Source: Desulfovibrio sp. UBA4079 (lineage in GTDB: Bacteria > Desulfobacterota > Desulfovibrionia > Desulfovibrionales > Desulfovibrionaceae). From it: a DNA stretch of 15,270 nt. Location of the stretch: assembly GCA_002382645.1 (NCBI GenBank), contig DFYP01000113.1, forward strand, positions 1 to 15,270. The letters run 5' to 3'. How positions within the stretch are numbered: the first letter of the stretch is position 1; every line of letters begins with the position of its first letter. The notes beneath the pieces were generated by a model that did no database searches, was not told the DNA's origin, and saw only the letters and a list, made by a program, of their open reading frames with translations. Made by a program: the position numbers and the translations under genes. Positions 1 to 9,784 of the stretch are shown here, piece after piece.

Positions 1-1518
<1,518 letters not shown>

Positions 1519-1534
1519 CCCCGAGGCGGATGCG

Positions 1535-2953
1535 ATGAAAAAGGAATACTGCGGTCTGTTCGGCATCTACGGCCATCCCGAAGCCGCGCGCATGACCTAT
1601 TTCGGCCTTTACGCCCTGCAGCACCGGGGCCAGGAGTCCGCGGGCATCGTGTCCTGGGACGGGAGCAAGCTGCGCGAGCAGCGCGGCATGGGCCTGGTGG
1701 CCGAGGTCTTCAACGAGCGGCACCTGGGCAAGGAGCTCAAGGGCGACGTGGCCATCGGCCACATCCGCTATTCCACCACCGGCGTGTCCCTTCTGCGCAA
1801 CGCTCAGCCGTTCATGGTCCGCTTCGGGGACTACCGCCTGGCCGTGGGCCACAATGGCAACCTGGTGAACACCTACGAGCTGCGCAAGGAGCTGGAGGCC
1901 CAGGGCTCCATCTTCCAGACCACCATGGACACCGAGGTCTTCGTCCACCTCATCGCCAAGAACATGAACGGCTCCACCCTGGAGGACGCCATCGTCAAGG
2001 CCTGCCAGAAGATCCAGGGCGCCTACTCCCTGCTCATCCTGGCCAACGACAAGCTCATCGCGGTGCGCGACCCGGGCGGCTTCCGGCCCCTGGCCCTGGG
2101 CCGTCTGGGCACGAGCTACTGCTTCGCCTCCGAGACCTGCGCCTTTGACCTCGTCGAGGCCGAGTACCTGCGTTCCCTGGAGCCCGGCGAGATGGTCGTG
2201 ATCCAGGGCAACCACCTGCAGAGCCGGCGCATCGCCGAGCCCGCGCGCACCAGCCAGTGCATCTTCGAGCTCATCTACTTCGCCCGGCCCGACTCCCTGG
2301 TCTTCGACGAGGTGGTCTACGAGCGGCGCAAGGAGATGGGCAAGATCCTGGCCGCCGAGGCCCCGGTGGACGCGGACTACGTCATGCCCTTCCCGGACTC
2401 GGGCTCCTACGCCGCCCTGGGCTATGCCCAGGCCTCGGGCCTGCCCCTGGAATTCGCCATGATCCGCAACCACTACGTGGGCCGGACCTTCATCCAGCCC
2501 TCCCAGAACATGCGCGACTTCAGCGTGCGGGTGAAGCTCAATCCCGTGCGCAGCATGATCCAGGGCAAGCGCATCCTCATCGTGGAGGACTCCATCGTGC
2601 GCGGCACGACCATCCGCACCCGCGTGAAGAAGCTGCGCGAGCTGGGGGCCCGGGAGATCCACATGCGCGTGTCCTGCCCGACCATCAAGTTCCCCTGCTT
2701 CTACGGCATCGACTTCTCCTCCAAGGGCGAGCTCATCGCCGCCAACACCCCGGTCAACGACATCGCCCGGTTCATCGGCCTGGACTCCCTGCACTACCTC
2801 TCCATCCCGGGCCTGCTCTCGGCGGTGAAGCAGAAGGATTCCTACTGTCTGGCCTGTTTCAACGGCGAGTATCCCGTGCCGCTGCCCGAGCACTTGGGCA
2901 AGATGTGCCTGGAGGACCAGGCCACCCCCGGGATCATCAAGCAGTTCTGCTAG
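1535..2953 (+). CDS. purF: Amidophosphoribosyltransferase (glutamine PRPP amidotransferase)
   Basis: PurF catalyses the first committed step of purine synthesis, transferring glutamine amide nitrogen to PRPP to give 5-phosphoribosylamine. The 472-residue length is normal. The N-terminal nucleophile glutaminase domain starts at Cys6 (CGLFGIYG), so MKKEY looks like a short propeptide removed to expose the catalytic cysteine. Glutaminase motifs include HRGQESAG (30-37), HIRYSTTG (76-83) and HNGNL (106-110). The phosphoribosyltransferase domain has the PRPP loop VEDSIVRGTT (350-359). Four cysteines at 242, 388, 438 and 441 fall where the Bacillus-type enzyme binds its 4Fe-4S cluster (CIFELIYFARPDS, FPCFYGID, SYCLACFNGEYP). 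This is therefore the Fe-S class, in which oxygen is known to destabilise the enzyme; that fits an anaerobe. A GAGGCGGA ribosome-binding stretch precedes the ATG. It is likely cotranscribed with carB (16-base gap) and kdsD (13-base gap). Confidence 0.98.
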   Translation: MKKEYCGLFGIYGHPEAARMTYFGLYALQHRGQESAGIVSWDGSKLREQRGMGLVAEVFNERHLGKELKGDVAIGHIRYSTTGVSLLRNAQPFMVRFGDYRLAVGHNGNLVNTYELRKELEAQGSIFQTTMDTEVFVHLIAKNMNGSTLEDAIVKACQKIQGAYSLLILANDKLIAVRDPGGFRPLALGRLGTSYCFASETCAFDLVEAEYLRSLEPGEMVVIQGNHLQSRRIAEPARTSQCIFELIYFARPDSLVFDEVVYERRKEMGKILAAEAPVDADYVMPFPDSGSYAALGYAQASGLPLEFAMIRNHYVGRTFIQPSQNMRDFSVRVKLNPVRSMIQGKRILIVEDSIVRGTTIRTRVKKLRELGAREIHMRVSCPTIKFPCFYGIDFSSKGELIAANTPVNDIARFIGLDSLHYLSIPGLLSAVKQKDSYCLACFNGEYPVPLPEHLGKMCLEDQATPGIIKQFC

Positions 2954-2966
2954 GAGGCTCCCGCCC

Positions 2967-3986
2967 ATGAACGCCCAGGCCCCGGAACGCGACTGGCTGG
3001 CTCTGGCCCGCGAGGTCCTCGAGGTGGAGGCCGACGGGCTCTTGGCCGTGCGCCAGGGGCTCGGCGCGGGCTTTCTCGACGCCCTGACGCGCATGGCCCG
3101 CTGCACCGGCCGGGTGGTGGTCACGGGCATCGGCAAGTCCGGGCTGGTGGGCCGCAAAGTGGCGGCCACCCTGTCCAGCACGGGCACGCCGTCCTATTTC
3201 CTGCACCCTGTGGAGGGGGCCCACGGCGACATGGGCATGATCCGGCCCGAGGACGTGGTCCTGGCCATCTCCTACAGCGGCGAGACCGAGGAGCTGGTGA
3301 ACATCCTGCCCGCGTTCCGGGCCCTGGGCGCGGCCGTGGTGGCCCTCACCGGCGAGCCCGAGTCCTCCCTGGGCCGGCTCTCCGACGTGGTCATCCCGGT
3401 GCGCGTGCCCCGCGAGGCCTGCCCCATGGGCCTGGCCCCCACGGCCAGCACCACCGCGGCCCTGGCCGTGGGCGATGCCCTGGCGGTCTGCCTCATGGAG
3501 TACAAGGGCTTCGACAAGAGCGACTTCCGGCGCGTGCACCCGGGCGGCAGCCTGGGCCGCCAGCTTTCCCTGTTCGTGGAATCGCTCATGCACACCCGGG
3601 ACCTGCCCGCGGCCTCCCAGGACGCGCCCCTGGCCCAGGCCCTGGAGGCGCTCAACCGCGGCGGGCTGGGCCTGGTGGCCCTGCTGGACGACGGGGGCCG
3701 GGTGGCCGGGGTGCTCAGCGACGGCGACGTGCGCCGCCTGGTCTGCAAGGGCGCCCTCGATCCGGCCTCCCCGGCGTACCACAGCATGACGAAGAATCCC
3801 CGGCGGGCCCGGGTGGGCGATTCCGCGGCCAAGGTCCTGGACGTCATGGAGGCGCACCAGATCACGGTGCTGCCCGTGGTCTCCGAGGACGAGCGCCTGG
3901 CCGGGATGATCCACCTCCACGATCTGCTCGGCAAGGGCCGGCTCAAGTTCGCCTCCAACCTGGTCAACGGCGGGTCCGCTGGCTGA
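2967..3986 (+). CDS. kdsD: D-arabinose-5-phosphate isomerase, KpsF/GutQ family
   Basis: This enzyme interconverts ribulose 5-phosphate and arabinose 5-phosphate, the first step to Kdo, the inner-core sugar of lipopolysaccharide. The 339-residue protein has an N-terminal SIS sugar-isomerase domain (about 35-185) and two C-terminal CBS domains (about 205-262 and 272-330), the standard family layout. Residues equivalent to the catalytic set of the E. coli enzyme are present: Lys57 in TGIGKSG, Glu109 in SGETEELV, Glu150 in VPREACPMG and His191 in RRVHPGG. AGGAGG overlaps the purF stop codon and lies 9 bases before the ATG. The next gene starts one base after this stop, which suggests translational coupling. 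KpsF (capsule) and GutQ (sorbitol) paralogues have the same architecture. No capsule or sorbitol genes are visible, so the general lipopolysaccharide role is preferred. Confidence 0.93.
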   Translation: MNAQAPERDWLALAREVLEVEADGLLAVRQGLGAGFLDALTRMARCTGRVVVTGIGKSGLVGRKVAATLSSTGTPSYFLHPVEGAHGDMGMIRPEDVVLAISYSGETEELVNILPAFRALGAAVVALTGEPESSLGRLSDVVIPVRVPREACPMGLAPTASTTAALAVGDALAVCLMEYKGFDKSDFRRVHPGGSLGRQLSLFVESLMHTRDLPAASQDAPLAQALEALNRGGLGLVALLDDGGRVAGVLSDGDVRRLVCKGALDPASPAYHSMTKNPRRARVGDSAAKVLDVMEAHQITVLPVVSEDERLAGMIHLHDLLGKGRLKFASNLVNGGSAG

Positions 3987-3987
3987 C

Positions 3988-4557
3988 ATGGGCAGGCCCG
4001 CGAGCCAGGCGGCGGACGCCGCGGTGTGCGCCCGCTGCGCCCTGCAGGGCCCCACGTGCTGCAGCATGGAGCCGGGGCGCGAGGAGTTCTGCTTCCCGCT
4101 TTCCGAGACCGAGCAGGCCCGGGTGCGCGAGTGCCTCCCGGACTCCGGCGGGTTCGTCCTGCAGGACAACAGCGTGGCCTTTGTGGACGGGGTCTGCCGT
4201 CTGTTCCCGGACGAGGACGCCCTGGTGCGGGCCCTGTTTCCGCCGCGCAAGCAGCATCTGCGGCTGGCCGTGGACGGACAGGGGGCCTGCCGCCTGCTGG
4301 GACCCGCGGGCTGCCTCCTGCCCCGGGAGGCCCGGCCGTATTACTGCCGCCTGTTTCCCTTCTGGGTCACGGGGGGCGAGATCATGATTTTCGATGCGCC
4401 GGGCTGTCTGGTGCGCCGGGAATCCAAGACCATCCCGGCGGCCCTGGCGCTGCTGGGCATGACCAGGGCCCAGGTCCTGGACCTGCACGGCCGGCTGCGC
4501 CTGCTCTGGGGACTGCCCCCACGGCCGGGCATGGCCGCGGTCAAGCGCGGATTCTGA
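3988..4557 (+). CDS. YkgJ-like cysteine-cluster protein (putative Zn/Fe-binding)
   Basis: This is a 189-residue protein of unknown biochemical role, resembling the YkgJ/UPF0153 family of predicted zinc- or iron-chelating proteins. It has 11 cysteines. A leading cluster C14-x2-C17-x6-C24-C25 sits in the expected N-terminal place, followed by C35, C101 (GACRLL), C109, C120 in the family-typical RPYYCRLFPFW, and C140. No signal peptide or membrane segment is visible, so it is probably cytoplasmic. It starts one base after the kdsD stop and ends 12 bases before the PBP1A gene, so it is embedded in an envelope-synthesis run. Whether it acts there is not known. The ATG is fixed by coupling rather than by a clear ribosome-binding site. 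Family assignment is fairly firm; metal identity and function are open. Confidence 0.8.
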   Translation: MGRPASQAADAAVCARCALQGPTCCSMEPGREEFCFPLSETEQARVRECLPDSGGFVLQDNSVAFVDGVCRLFPDEDALVRALFPPRKQHLRLAVDGQGACRLLGPAGCLLPREARPYYCRLFPFWVTGGEIMIFDAPGCLVRRESKTIPAALALLGMTRAQVLDLHGRLRLLWGLPPRPGMAAVKRGF

Positions 4558-4569
4558 GGTGAGGCGACA

Positions 4570-6918
4570 ATGAAGGTTCTGCGGATTCTTTTGGTTCTGA
4601 TCCTCTGCGGCCTGCTGCTCTCGGCCGCCGGGGTCTACATGCTCGTGCACTGGGCCTCGCGCGACCTGCCGGGCTTCCAGAAGATCACCGACTACCGGCC
4701 GCCGCTGGTGACCACGGTCTATGCGGGCAACGGCCAGGTCCTGGGCTACTTCTACCACGAGAAGCGCTTCCTGGTGCGCCTGGACCAGATGAGCCCCTGG
4801 CTGCCCAAGGCCTTCCTGGCCGCCGAGGACTCCGGCTTCTACCAGCACGAGGGCGTGGACATCACGGCCATCTTCCGGGCCGCGATCATCAACCTCAAGT
4901 CCGGGCACATCAAGCAGGGCGGCAGCACCATCACCCAGCAGATCATCAAGCGCCTGCTGCTGACCTCCGAGCGGAGCTACGAGCGCAAGCTCAAGGAGGC
5001 CATCCTGGCCTACCGCCTGGAGCACTATCTGACCAAAGACGAGATCCTGACCATCTATCTCAACCAGATTTTCCTGGGCTCCAACGCCTACGGCGTGGAG
5101 GCCGCGGCCCGGGAGTACTTCGGCAAGCACGTGAACCAGCTGACCCTGGCCGAGAGCGCCATCCTGGCCGGTCTGCCCCAGGCCCCCAGCCGCTACAGCC
5201 CCAACCGCGACCCCGAGCTGGCCAAGACCCGCCAGAAGTACGTGCTCGAGCGCATGTTCGAGATGGGCTGGATCAACCGCGCCCAGTTCGACGAGGCCCT
5301 GGCCCAGCCCCTGGTCTATTCCTCCATGCCGGACATCTCCTGGAAGGTGGGCCCGTACTACCTCGAGGAGGTGCGCCGCTGGCTCATCGACAAGTTCGGC
5401 GAGGACATGGTCTATGAGGGCGGCCTGCATGTCTCCACGCCCTGCGACCTGGACCACCAGGCCGCGGCCGATTCGGCCCTCAAGGAGGGCCTGCTGGAGG
5501 CGGCCAAGCGCCACGGCTGGGACGGTCCTCTCCAGCACCTGAACCAGCACGAGTTCCAGCCGTTCCTGAGCGAAACCGCCTACGCGGCCGAGGACATCTG
5601 GCCGGGCCGCTGGATCAGGGTCCTGGTCACGGCCGTGACCCCGACGCAGGCCCGGGTCCAGTTCGGCAAGATGCAGGGGCTGATCCCGTCCTCCAGCGTG
5701 GGCTGGTGCCGCACCCCGAACATCCACCGCGCGCCCGAGGACGTGCCCAAGGTCACGGACGTGACCAAGGTGCTCAAGCCCGGGGACGTGGTCTGGGCCT
5801 CGGTTTCGGACAAGCCCTCGCCGGAAAAGGGCGCGGTCCTGTTCAACCTGGAGCGCCTGCCCGGGCCCGAGGGCGCGCTCGTCTCGCTCAAGCCCGACAG
5901 CGGCGAGGTCGTGGCCCTGTCCGGCGGGTTCGGCTTTGAATTGAGCCAGTTCAACCGGGCCACCCAGGCCCTGCGCCAGCCGGGCTCGGCCTTCAAGCCT
6001 CTGGTCTATTCCGCGGCCATGGACAACGGCTTCACCCCGGCCTCCATCGTCCTGGACGCGCCCATCGTGTTCGAGAACGTGGAGCTGGGCAAGCTCTGGA
6101 AGCCGGAGAACTACGAGGGCATCTTCTACGGGCCCACGCTCCTGCGCACGGCCCTGGTCAAGTCCCGCAACCTGGTGACCATCCGCGTGGCCCAGAAGAT
6201 GGGCGTGCGCAAGATCATCGAGCGGGCCAAGGCCATGGGACTCACCGCGGACATGCCCGAAGACCTCTCCGTGGCCCTGGGCTCGGCCTCGGTGAGCCTC
6301 ATGAACCTCTGCCAGGCCTACACCCCGTTCGCCCGGGGCGGCTCGACCATCAAGCCGCGCCTGGTCCTCAAGGTCCAGTCGGCCTGGGGCGAGGAGCTGT
6401 TCCGCTCCGAGCCCGAGACCCGCGAGGCCATCAGCCCGCAGACCGCCTTCATCATGGCCACGCTCATGAAGGACGTGGTCCAGTACGGCACGGGCTGGCG
6501 GGCCAAGGAGCTGGGCCGCCCGGTGGCCGGCAAGACCGGCACGAGCAACGAGGAGCGCGACGCCTGGTTCATGGGCTACACGCCTTATCTGCTCACCGGG
6601 GTCTGGGTCGGCTTTGACCAGCTCCAGCCCATGGGCCGCCTGGAAACCGGCTCGCGCGCGGCCAGTCCCATCTGGGTGGCCTACCGCAGGCAGGTGGAGG
6701 AGAAGTTCCCCTACCAGGACTTCGAGCAGCCCCCGGGCATCGTCATGGTCCGCATCGACGCCAAGAACGGGCTCCTGGCCGGTCCCAACACCACCGAGGA
6801 CCTGTTCCTGCCGTTCAAGGAGGGCACCCAGCCCACCGAGGTCTCCCGCGGCGGCGGCGAGGTCAACTCGGGCGGGGCCTCGGGCTCGGAAGAGGACCTT
6901 TTCAAGCAGGTCTATTGA
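4570..6918 (+). CDS. mrcA: Penicillin-binding protein 1A (bifunctional glycosyltransferase/transpeptidase)
   Basis: This class A PBP polymerises lipid II and cross-links peptidoglycan on the periplasmic face of the inner membrane. The 782-residue protein has a short cytoplasmic start and a single N-terminal membrane anchor (about 4-27). The GT51 glycosyltransferase domain includes catalytic Glu86 in AAEDSGFYQHEG, GGSTITQQ (117-124) and IYLNQIFLG (162-170). An insert of about 110 residues (about 315-430) lies where Gram-negative PBP1A carries its OB-like/ODD domain. The transpeptidase domain has all three active-site motifs: S473-x-x-K476 (GSAFKP), S532-R533-N534 and K655-T656-G657. Both activities are therefore expected to be intact. 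The tail (about 755-782) is Gly/Ser-rich and of low complexity. GAGGTGAGG, overlapping the preceding stop, serves as ribosome-binding site. The symbol follows E. coli usage; ponA is equally used. Confidence 0.96.
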   Translation: MKVLRILLVLILCGLLLSAAGVYMLVHWASRDLPGFQKITDYRPPLVTTVYAGNGQVLGYFYHEKRFLVRLDQMSPWLPKAFLAAEDSGFYQHEGVDITAIFRAAIINLKSGHIKQGGSTITQQIIKRLLLTSERSYERKLKEAILAYRLEHYLTKDEILTIYLNQIFLGSNAYGVEAAAREYFGKHVNQLTLAESAILAGLPQAPSRYSPNRDPELAKTRQKYVLERMFEMGWINRAQFDEALAQPLVYSSMPDISWKVGPYYLEEVRRWLIDKFGEDMVYEGGLHVSTPCDLDHQAAADSALKEGLLEAAKRHGWDGPLQHLNQHEFQPFLSETAYAAEDIWPGRWIRVLVTAVTPTQARVQFGKMQGLIPSSSVGWCRTPNIHRAPEDVPKVTDVTKVLKPGDVVWASVSDKPSPEKGAVLFNLERLPGPEGALVSLKPDSGEVVALSGGFGFELSQFNRATQALRQPGSAFKPLVYSAAMDNGFTPASIVLDAPIVFENVELGKLWKPENYEGIFYGPTLLRTALVKSRNLVTIRVAQKMGVRKIIERAKAMGLTADMPEDLSVALGSASVSLMNLCQAYTPFARGGSTIKPRLVLKVQSAWGEELFRSEPETREAISPQTAFIMATLMKDVVQYGTGWRAKELGRPVAGKTGTSNEERDAWFMGYTPYLLTGVWVGFDQLQPMGRLETGSRAASPIWVAYRRQVEEKFPYQDFEQPPGIVMVRIDAKNGLLAGPNTTEDLFLPFKEGTQPTEVSRGGGEVNSGGASGSEEDLFKQVY

Positions 6919-6944
6919 ACGCACGCGGCAGCAGGGGAGAGCGC

Positions 6945-7730
6945 ATGGAACTCGACATCTTCCAGATCGACGCCTTCGCGGACCGGGTCTTTGCCGGCAA
7001 CCCCGCGGCCGTGGTGCCGCTCAAGAAGTGGCTCCCCGACGCCACGCTCCAGAACATCGCGCAGGAGAACAACCTCTCGGAAACGGCCTTCTTCGTGAAG
7101 AACGGCGAGTACTACGAGCTGCGCTGGTTCACGCCCGAGACCGAGGTGGACCTCTGCGGCCACGCCACCCTGGCCGCGGCCTATGTGCTCTTCGAGTTCA
7201 AGAAGTACAAGGACGCCTGCATCGTGTTCGAGACCAAGAGCGGCAGGCTCTTTGTGGACCGCGAGGGCGACCTCCTGTCCCTGGACTTCCCGGCCTGGAC
7301 GCCGAAGCCTTTCCCCGTGCCCGAGCGCCTGGTGGAGGCCCTGGGGGCCAAGCCCGTGGAGACGTACGCCACCCGCGACATCCTGGCCGTGTTCCAGAGC
7401 GAGGCCGAGGTCCGCGCGCTCAAGCCTCGGCTGCGGCTCCTGGCCGAGCTGGACGCGGTCTGCGTCATCTGCACGGCCCCGGGCCGGGACTACGACTTCG
7501 TCTCACGCTCGTTCGCCCCGGCGGTCGGCATTCCCGAGGACCCGGTCACGGGCTCCTCGCACTGCACCCTGACCCCCTACTGGTCGCGGCGGCTGGGCAA
7601 GAAGTCGCTCAGCGCGTACCAGGCCTCGGCCCGGGGCGGGGAGCTGTTCTGCGAATATCTGGGGGACCGGGTCAAGATCGCGGGCCGCGCGGCCTGCTAC
7701 ATGAAGGGCACGGCCCATCTGCCGGACTAG
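6945..7730 (+). CDS. PhzF-family isomerase (phenazine-biosynthesis-like)
   Basis: This 261-residue protein belongs to the PhzF family of diaminopimelate-epimerase-fold isomerases. PhzF itself isomerises a dihydro-hydroxyanthranilate in phenazine synthesis, but most bacterial members have unknown substrates and no phenazine genes are present. Signature segments are the N-terminal DIFQIDAFADRVFAGNPAAVV, the general acid/base glutamate Glu46 in NNLSETAFF, CGHAT (71-75), EDPVTGSSH (198-206) and GGEL (231-234). The ATG at 6945 is chosen because it is preceded by GGGGAGA and gives the conserved family N-terminus. A TTG at 6915 would add ten unrelated residues and overlap the PBP1A stop. Its TAG stop shares four bases with the stop of the convergent U32 gene. 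The physiological reaction cannot be told from sequence. Confidence 0.92.
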   Translation: MELDIFQIDAFADRVFAGNPAAVVPLKKWLPDATLQNIAQENNLSETAFFVKNGEYYELRWFTPETEVDLCGHATLAAAYVLFEFKKYKDACIVFETKSGRLFVDREGDLLSLDFPAWTPKPFPVPERLVEALGAKPVETYATRDILAVFQSEAEVRALKPRLRLLAELDAVCVICTAPGRDYDFVSRSFAPAVGIPEDPVTGSSHCTLTPYWSRRLGKKSLSAYQASARGGELFCEYLGDRVKIAGRAACYMKGTAHLPD

Positions 7731-9784
7731 AGCAGCTTGAGGTTCCAGTTGAACTGGCCCTGGCGTTCCGAGTGCGGAATGGTCTTGGGCCAGAATTCGC
7801 GGATGATGAGCAGGGTGGCGTAGCCCGCCTTCTCGATCTCGGCCCGGTGCGCCGAGAGATCCAGCTCCCAGTTGGGATAGACCCAGTGGTTCTGGCCGTG
7901 CTTGCGGACCCAGAAGACCTCGCGCATGGGGCTGGCCAGCGGCTCCTCCACCCGCACGCCCTCGGCCAGGTGCCGGGACAGGCCCAGGGGCCAGAGGCCC
8001 TTGAGCACGAGATGCAGGGGCAGGGGACTCTGGCGCGGCAGGGCCAGCAGGTCTTCGGCGGGCAGCTCGGGACTGGCGTAGGCCGCGGCAAAGCCCATCT
8101 TCCGGAGTTCCTCCAGGGCCAGGGCATTGGCGATGTTGCAGAACGGCCCGGCCGTGAGGACGAGGCCCTCGCGTTTGTCGAAGAGTGCGGCCTGCCAGGG
8201 CGCGTTGCAGACGAAATCCCGGGCCCCCTTGCGCCGCAGGGTCGCGATGTCCTCCACGTAGCGCGCCTCTTCCCCGGGCCAGATCACTGGCGGCAGCCAC
8301 CATTGGATGCGTCCGGCCATGCGCGGGGGCAGGGTGTGCAGGGCCTTGGGCTCGAGCCAGAGGGCTGGTTCGCCCTCCATCCGGCCCTTGGTCAGGGACC
8401 GGCTCAGGCTCCGCAGGCCGGGCCGCTGGCGCGGGGCGGGCTGGGGCATCCTGGGCGCGAACGTGGAAGCCCCTTCGCCGGGTTCCGGGCCGCCGCCGGC
8501 CGCCAGTCGTTCCAGCTCGGCCATGGCCCGGGCCAGCTCGGGTTCGCGGCGGTCCACCAGGAAGACCTTGGCGCCCGCGGGCGGGGCCTGGACGCCGCGC
8601 TCGGGTTTCACGTCCAGGCGGCCGCGTTTGGGCACGCGCTGGCGCACCTTGATGGTCCGGTGCCAGGGCTCGTCCTCGTAGCCCAGGCGCAGGAGGTCTC
8701 CGGGCAGCAGTTCCTCGCGGGTCTCGAAATGGATGCGCAGGGGGCCGTGGCCGCCGGGCCTGCCGCCGGATTTGGGGCCGGGCTTGCCCACGGCCTTGGT
8801 CTGCTCACGCTGGAGCGCGCCCAGGAACAGGCCCGAGCTCGTGTCCGCGCCGCGCTCCACGGGCTGGCGCGGCCGCTGGGGCAGGAACCCGGCATGGGTC
8901 CCGGGCCGTCCCAGGGCCTGCTCCAGGATGCCCTGGGCCGCCTTGCGGGCCTCGGGCGTGTGGCCCTCGTCGCGCAGCAGGCGGTAGGCCTTTACCGTGT
9001 AATAGACATAGTGCGGGCCCTTTTTGCGGCCCTCGATCTTCCAGGCCCGGACCTTGGGCACGTCCAGCAGGGTGCGGGTGAGCACGTCCAGGGACAGGTC
9101 CTGGCAGGAGAACAGGCGCTCGGGCCGGTTCTTGGGCCCGCCCTGGCGGTAGAGGCGGCGGCAGGGCTGCACGCAGCGGCCGCGCAGGCCGCTCTTGCCG
9201 CCCAGGAAGCTGCTCCACCAGCAGCGGCCCGAGACGCAGTAGCAGAGCGCGCCGTGGACGAACAGCTCCAGGTCCAGGTTTTCCGGGCAGGCGGCGGCCA
9301 GCTCCTTGATCTCGTCCAGGTTGAGCTCGCGGGGCAGGACCACGCGCTGGGCCCCCAGGTCCGCCGCCGAACGCAGGGCCGCGGCGTGGCTCAGGTTGGC
9401 CAGGGTGGAGAGGTGCAGTTCCCCGGAAAAGCCGGTCTGGCGGGCCAGGTTGACCATGCCCAGGTCCTGGACGATGAGCGCGTCCGGCCGCACCAGGCGG
9501 TTCAGCCGGTCCAGCAGGCGTCCGGCGGGCTCGGGATCCCCGGGCTTGAGCAGGGTGTTCATGGTCACATAGACCCGCACACCCCGGTCGTGGGCCAGGT
9601 TTGCCAGGCGGGACAATTGGCTGATAGAGAAGTTCTCGGCCTGCATCCGGGCCGAGAAGTGCTTGAGTCCCAGATACACGGCGTCGGCGCCGGCGGCCAG
9701 GGCGGCCAGGAAGGCTTGGGCGTCCCCGGCCGGGGCCATGATTTCAGGTGTGCTGGTCTGCATTGACGCCAGAGGATTGTCCAT
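7727..9784 (-). CDS. Peptidase U32-family protein, probable RlhA-like RNA hydroxylation factor
   Basis: The 685-residue protein belongs to the U32 family, named for collagenase-like peptidases but now best known for prephenate-dependent RNA hydroxylation (RlhA on 23S rRNA, TrhP on tRNA) and anaerobic ubiquinone hydroxylation (UbiU/V). The N-terminal barrel opens with PEIMAPAGD and includes AGADAVYLGLKHFSAR (31-46). The family cysteine signature is HGALCYCVSGRCWWSS ... GRCVQPCRRLY (178-212), and a further Cys227 lies in FSCQDL. C181, C188, C204 and C227 are plausible 4Fe-4S ligands by spacing. The length, about 650 or more with a long C-terminal extension, fits RlhA rather than the shorter TrhP or UbiU. 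The start is uncertain: Met1 at 9784 or Met8 at 9763 (the latter closer to relatives), with no clear ribosome-binding site for either. The gene is divergent from pyrK and convergent with the PhzF gene. Confidence 0.88.
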   Translation of the reverse strand: MDNPLASMQTSTPEIMAPAGDAQAFLAALAAGADAVYLGLKHFSARMQAENFSISQLSRLANLAHDRGVRVYVTMNTLLKPGDPEPAGRLLDRLNRLVRPDALIVQDLGMVNLARQTGFSGELHLSTLANLSHAAALRSAADLGAQRVVLPRELNLDEIKELAAACPENLDLELFVHGALCYCVSGRCWWSSFLGGKSGLRGRCVQPCRRLYRQGGPKNRPERLFSCQDLSLDVLTRTLLDVPKVRAWKIEGRKKGPHYVYYTVKAYRLLRDEGHTPEARKAAQGILEQALGRPGTHAGFLPQRPRQPVERGADTSSGLFLGALQREQTKAVGKPGPKSGGRPGGHGPLRIHFETREELLPGDLLRLGYEDEPWHRTIKVRQRVPKRGRLDVKPERGVQAPPAGAKVFLVDRREPELARAMAELERLAAGGGPEPGEGASTFAPRMPQPAPRQRPGLRSLSRSLTKGRMEGEPALWLEPKALHTLPPRMAGRIQWWLPPVIWPGEEARYVEDIATLRRKGARDFVCNAPWQAALFDKREGLVLTAGPFCNIANALALEELRKMGFAAAYASPELPAEDLLALPRQSPLPLHLVLKGLWPLGLSRHLAEGVRVEEPLASPMREVFWVRKHGQNHWVYPNWELDLSAHRAEIEKAGYATLLIIREFWPKTIPHSERQGQFNWNLKLL

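Noticed and set aside
3964..6924. Long open minus-strand frame opposite kdsD/YkgJ/PBP1A, about 986 codons
   Set aside because: It mirrors genes with unmistakable catalytic motifs, has an Ala/Gly/His/Gln-rich composition without any domain, and reflects the absence of stop codons in GC-rich antisense frames.
6915..6944. TTG at 6915 as the start of the PhzF gene
   Set aside because: It overlaps the PBP1A stop, has no ribosome-binding site at proper spacing, and adds residues absent from the family. The ATG at 6945 has GGGGAGA upstream.
6614..9766. Long plus-strand frame of about 1,050 codons across PBP1A, PhzF and the U32 gene
   Set aside because: It runs in another frame through PBP1A and PhzF and antisense to the U32 gene. 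Its translation is low-complexity Arg/Gly/Ala/Pro, typical of a shadow frame.
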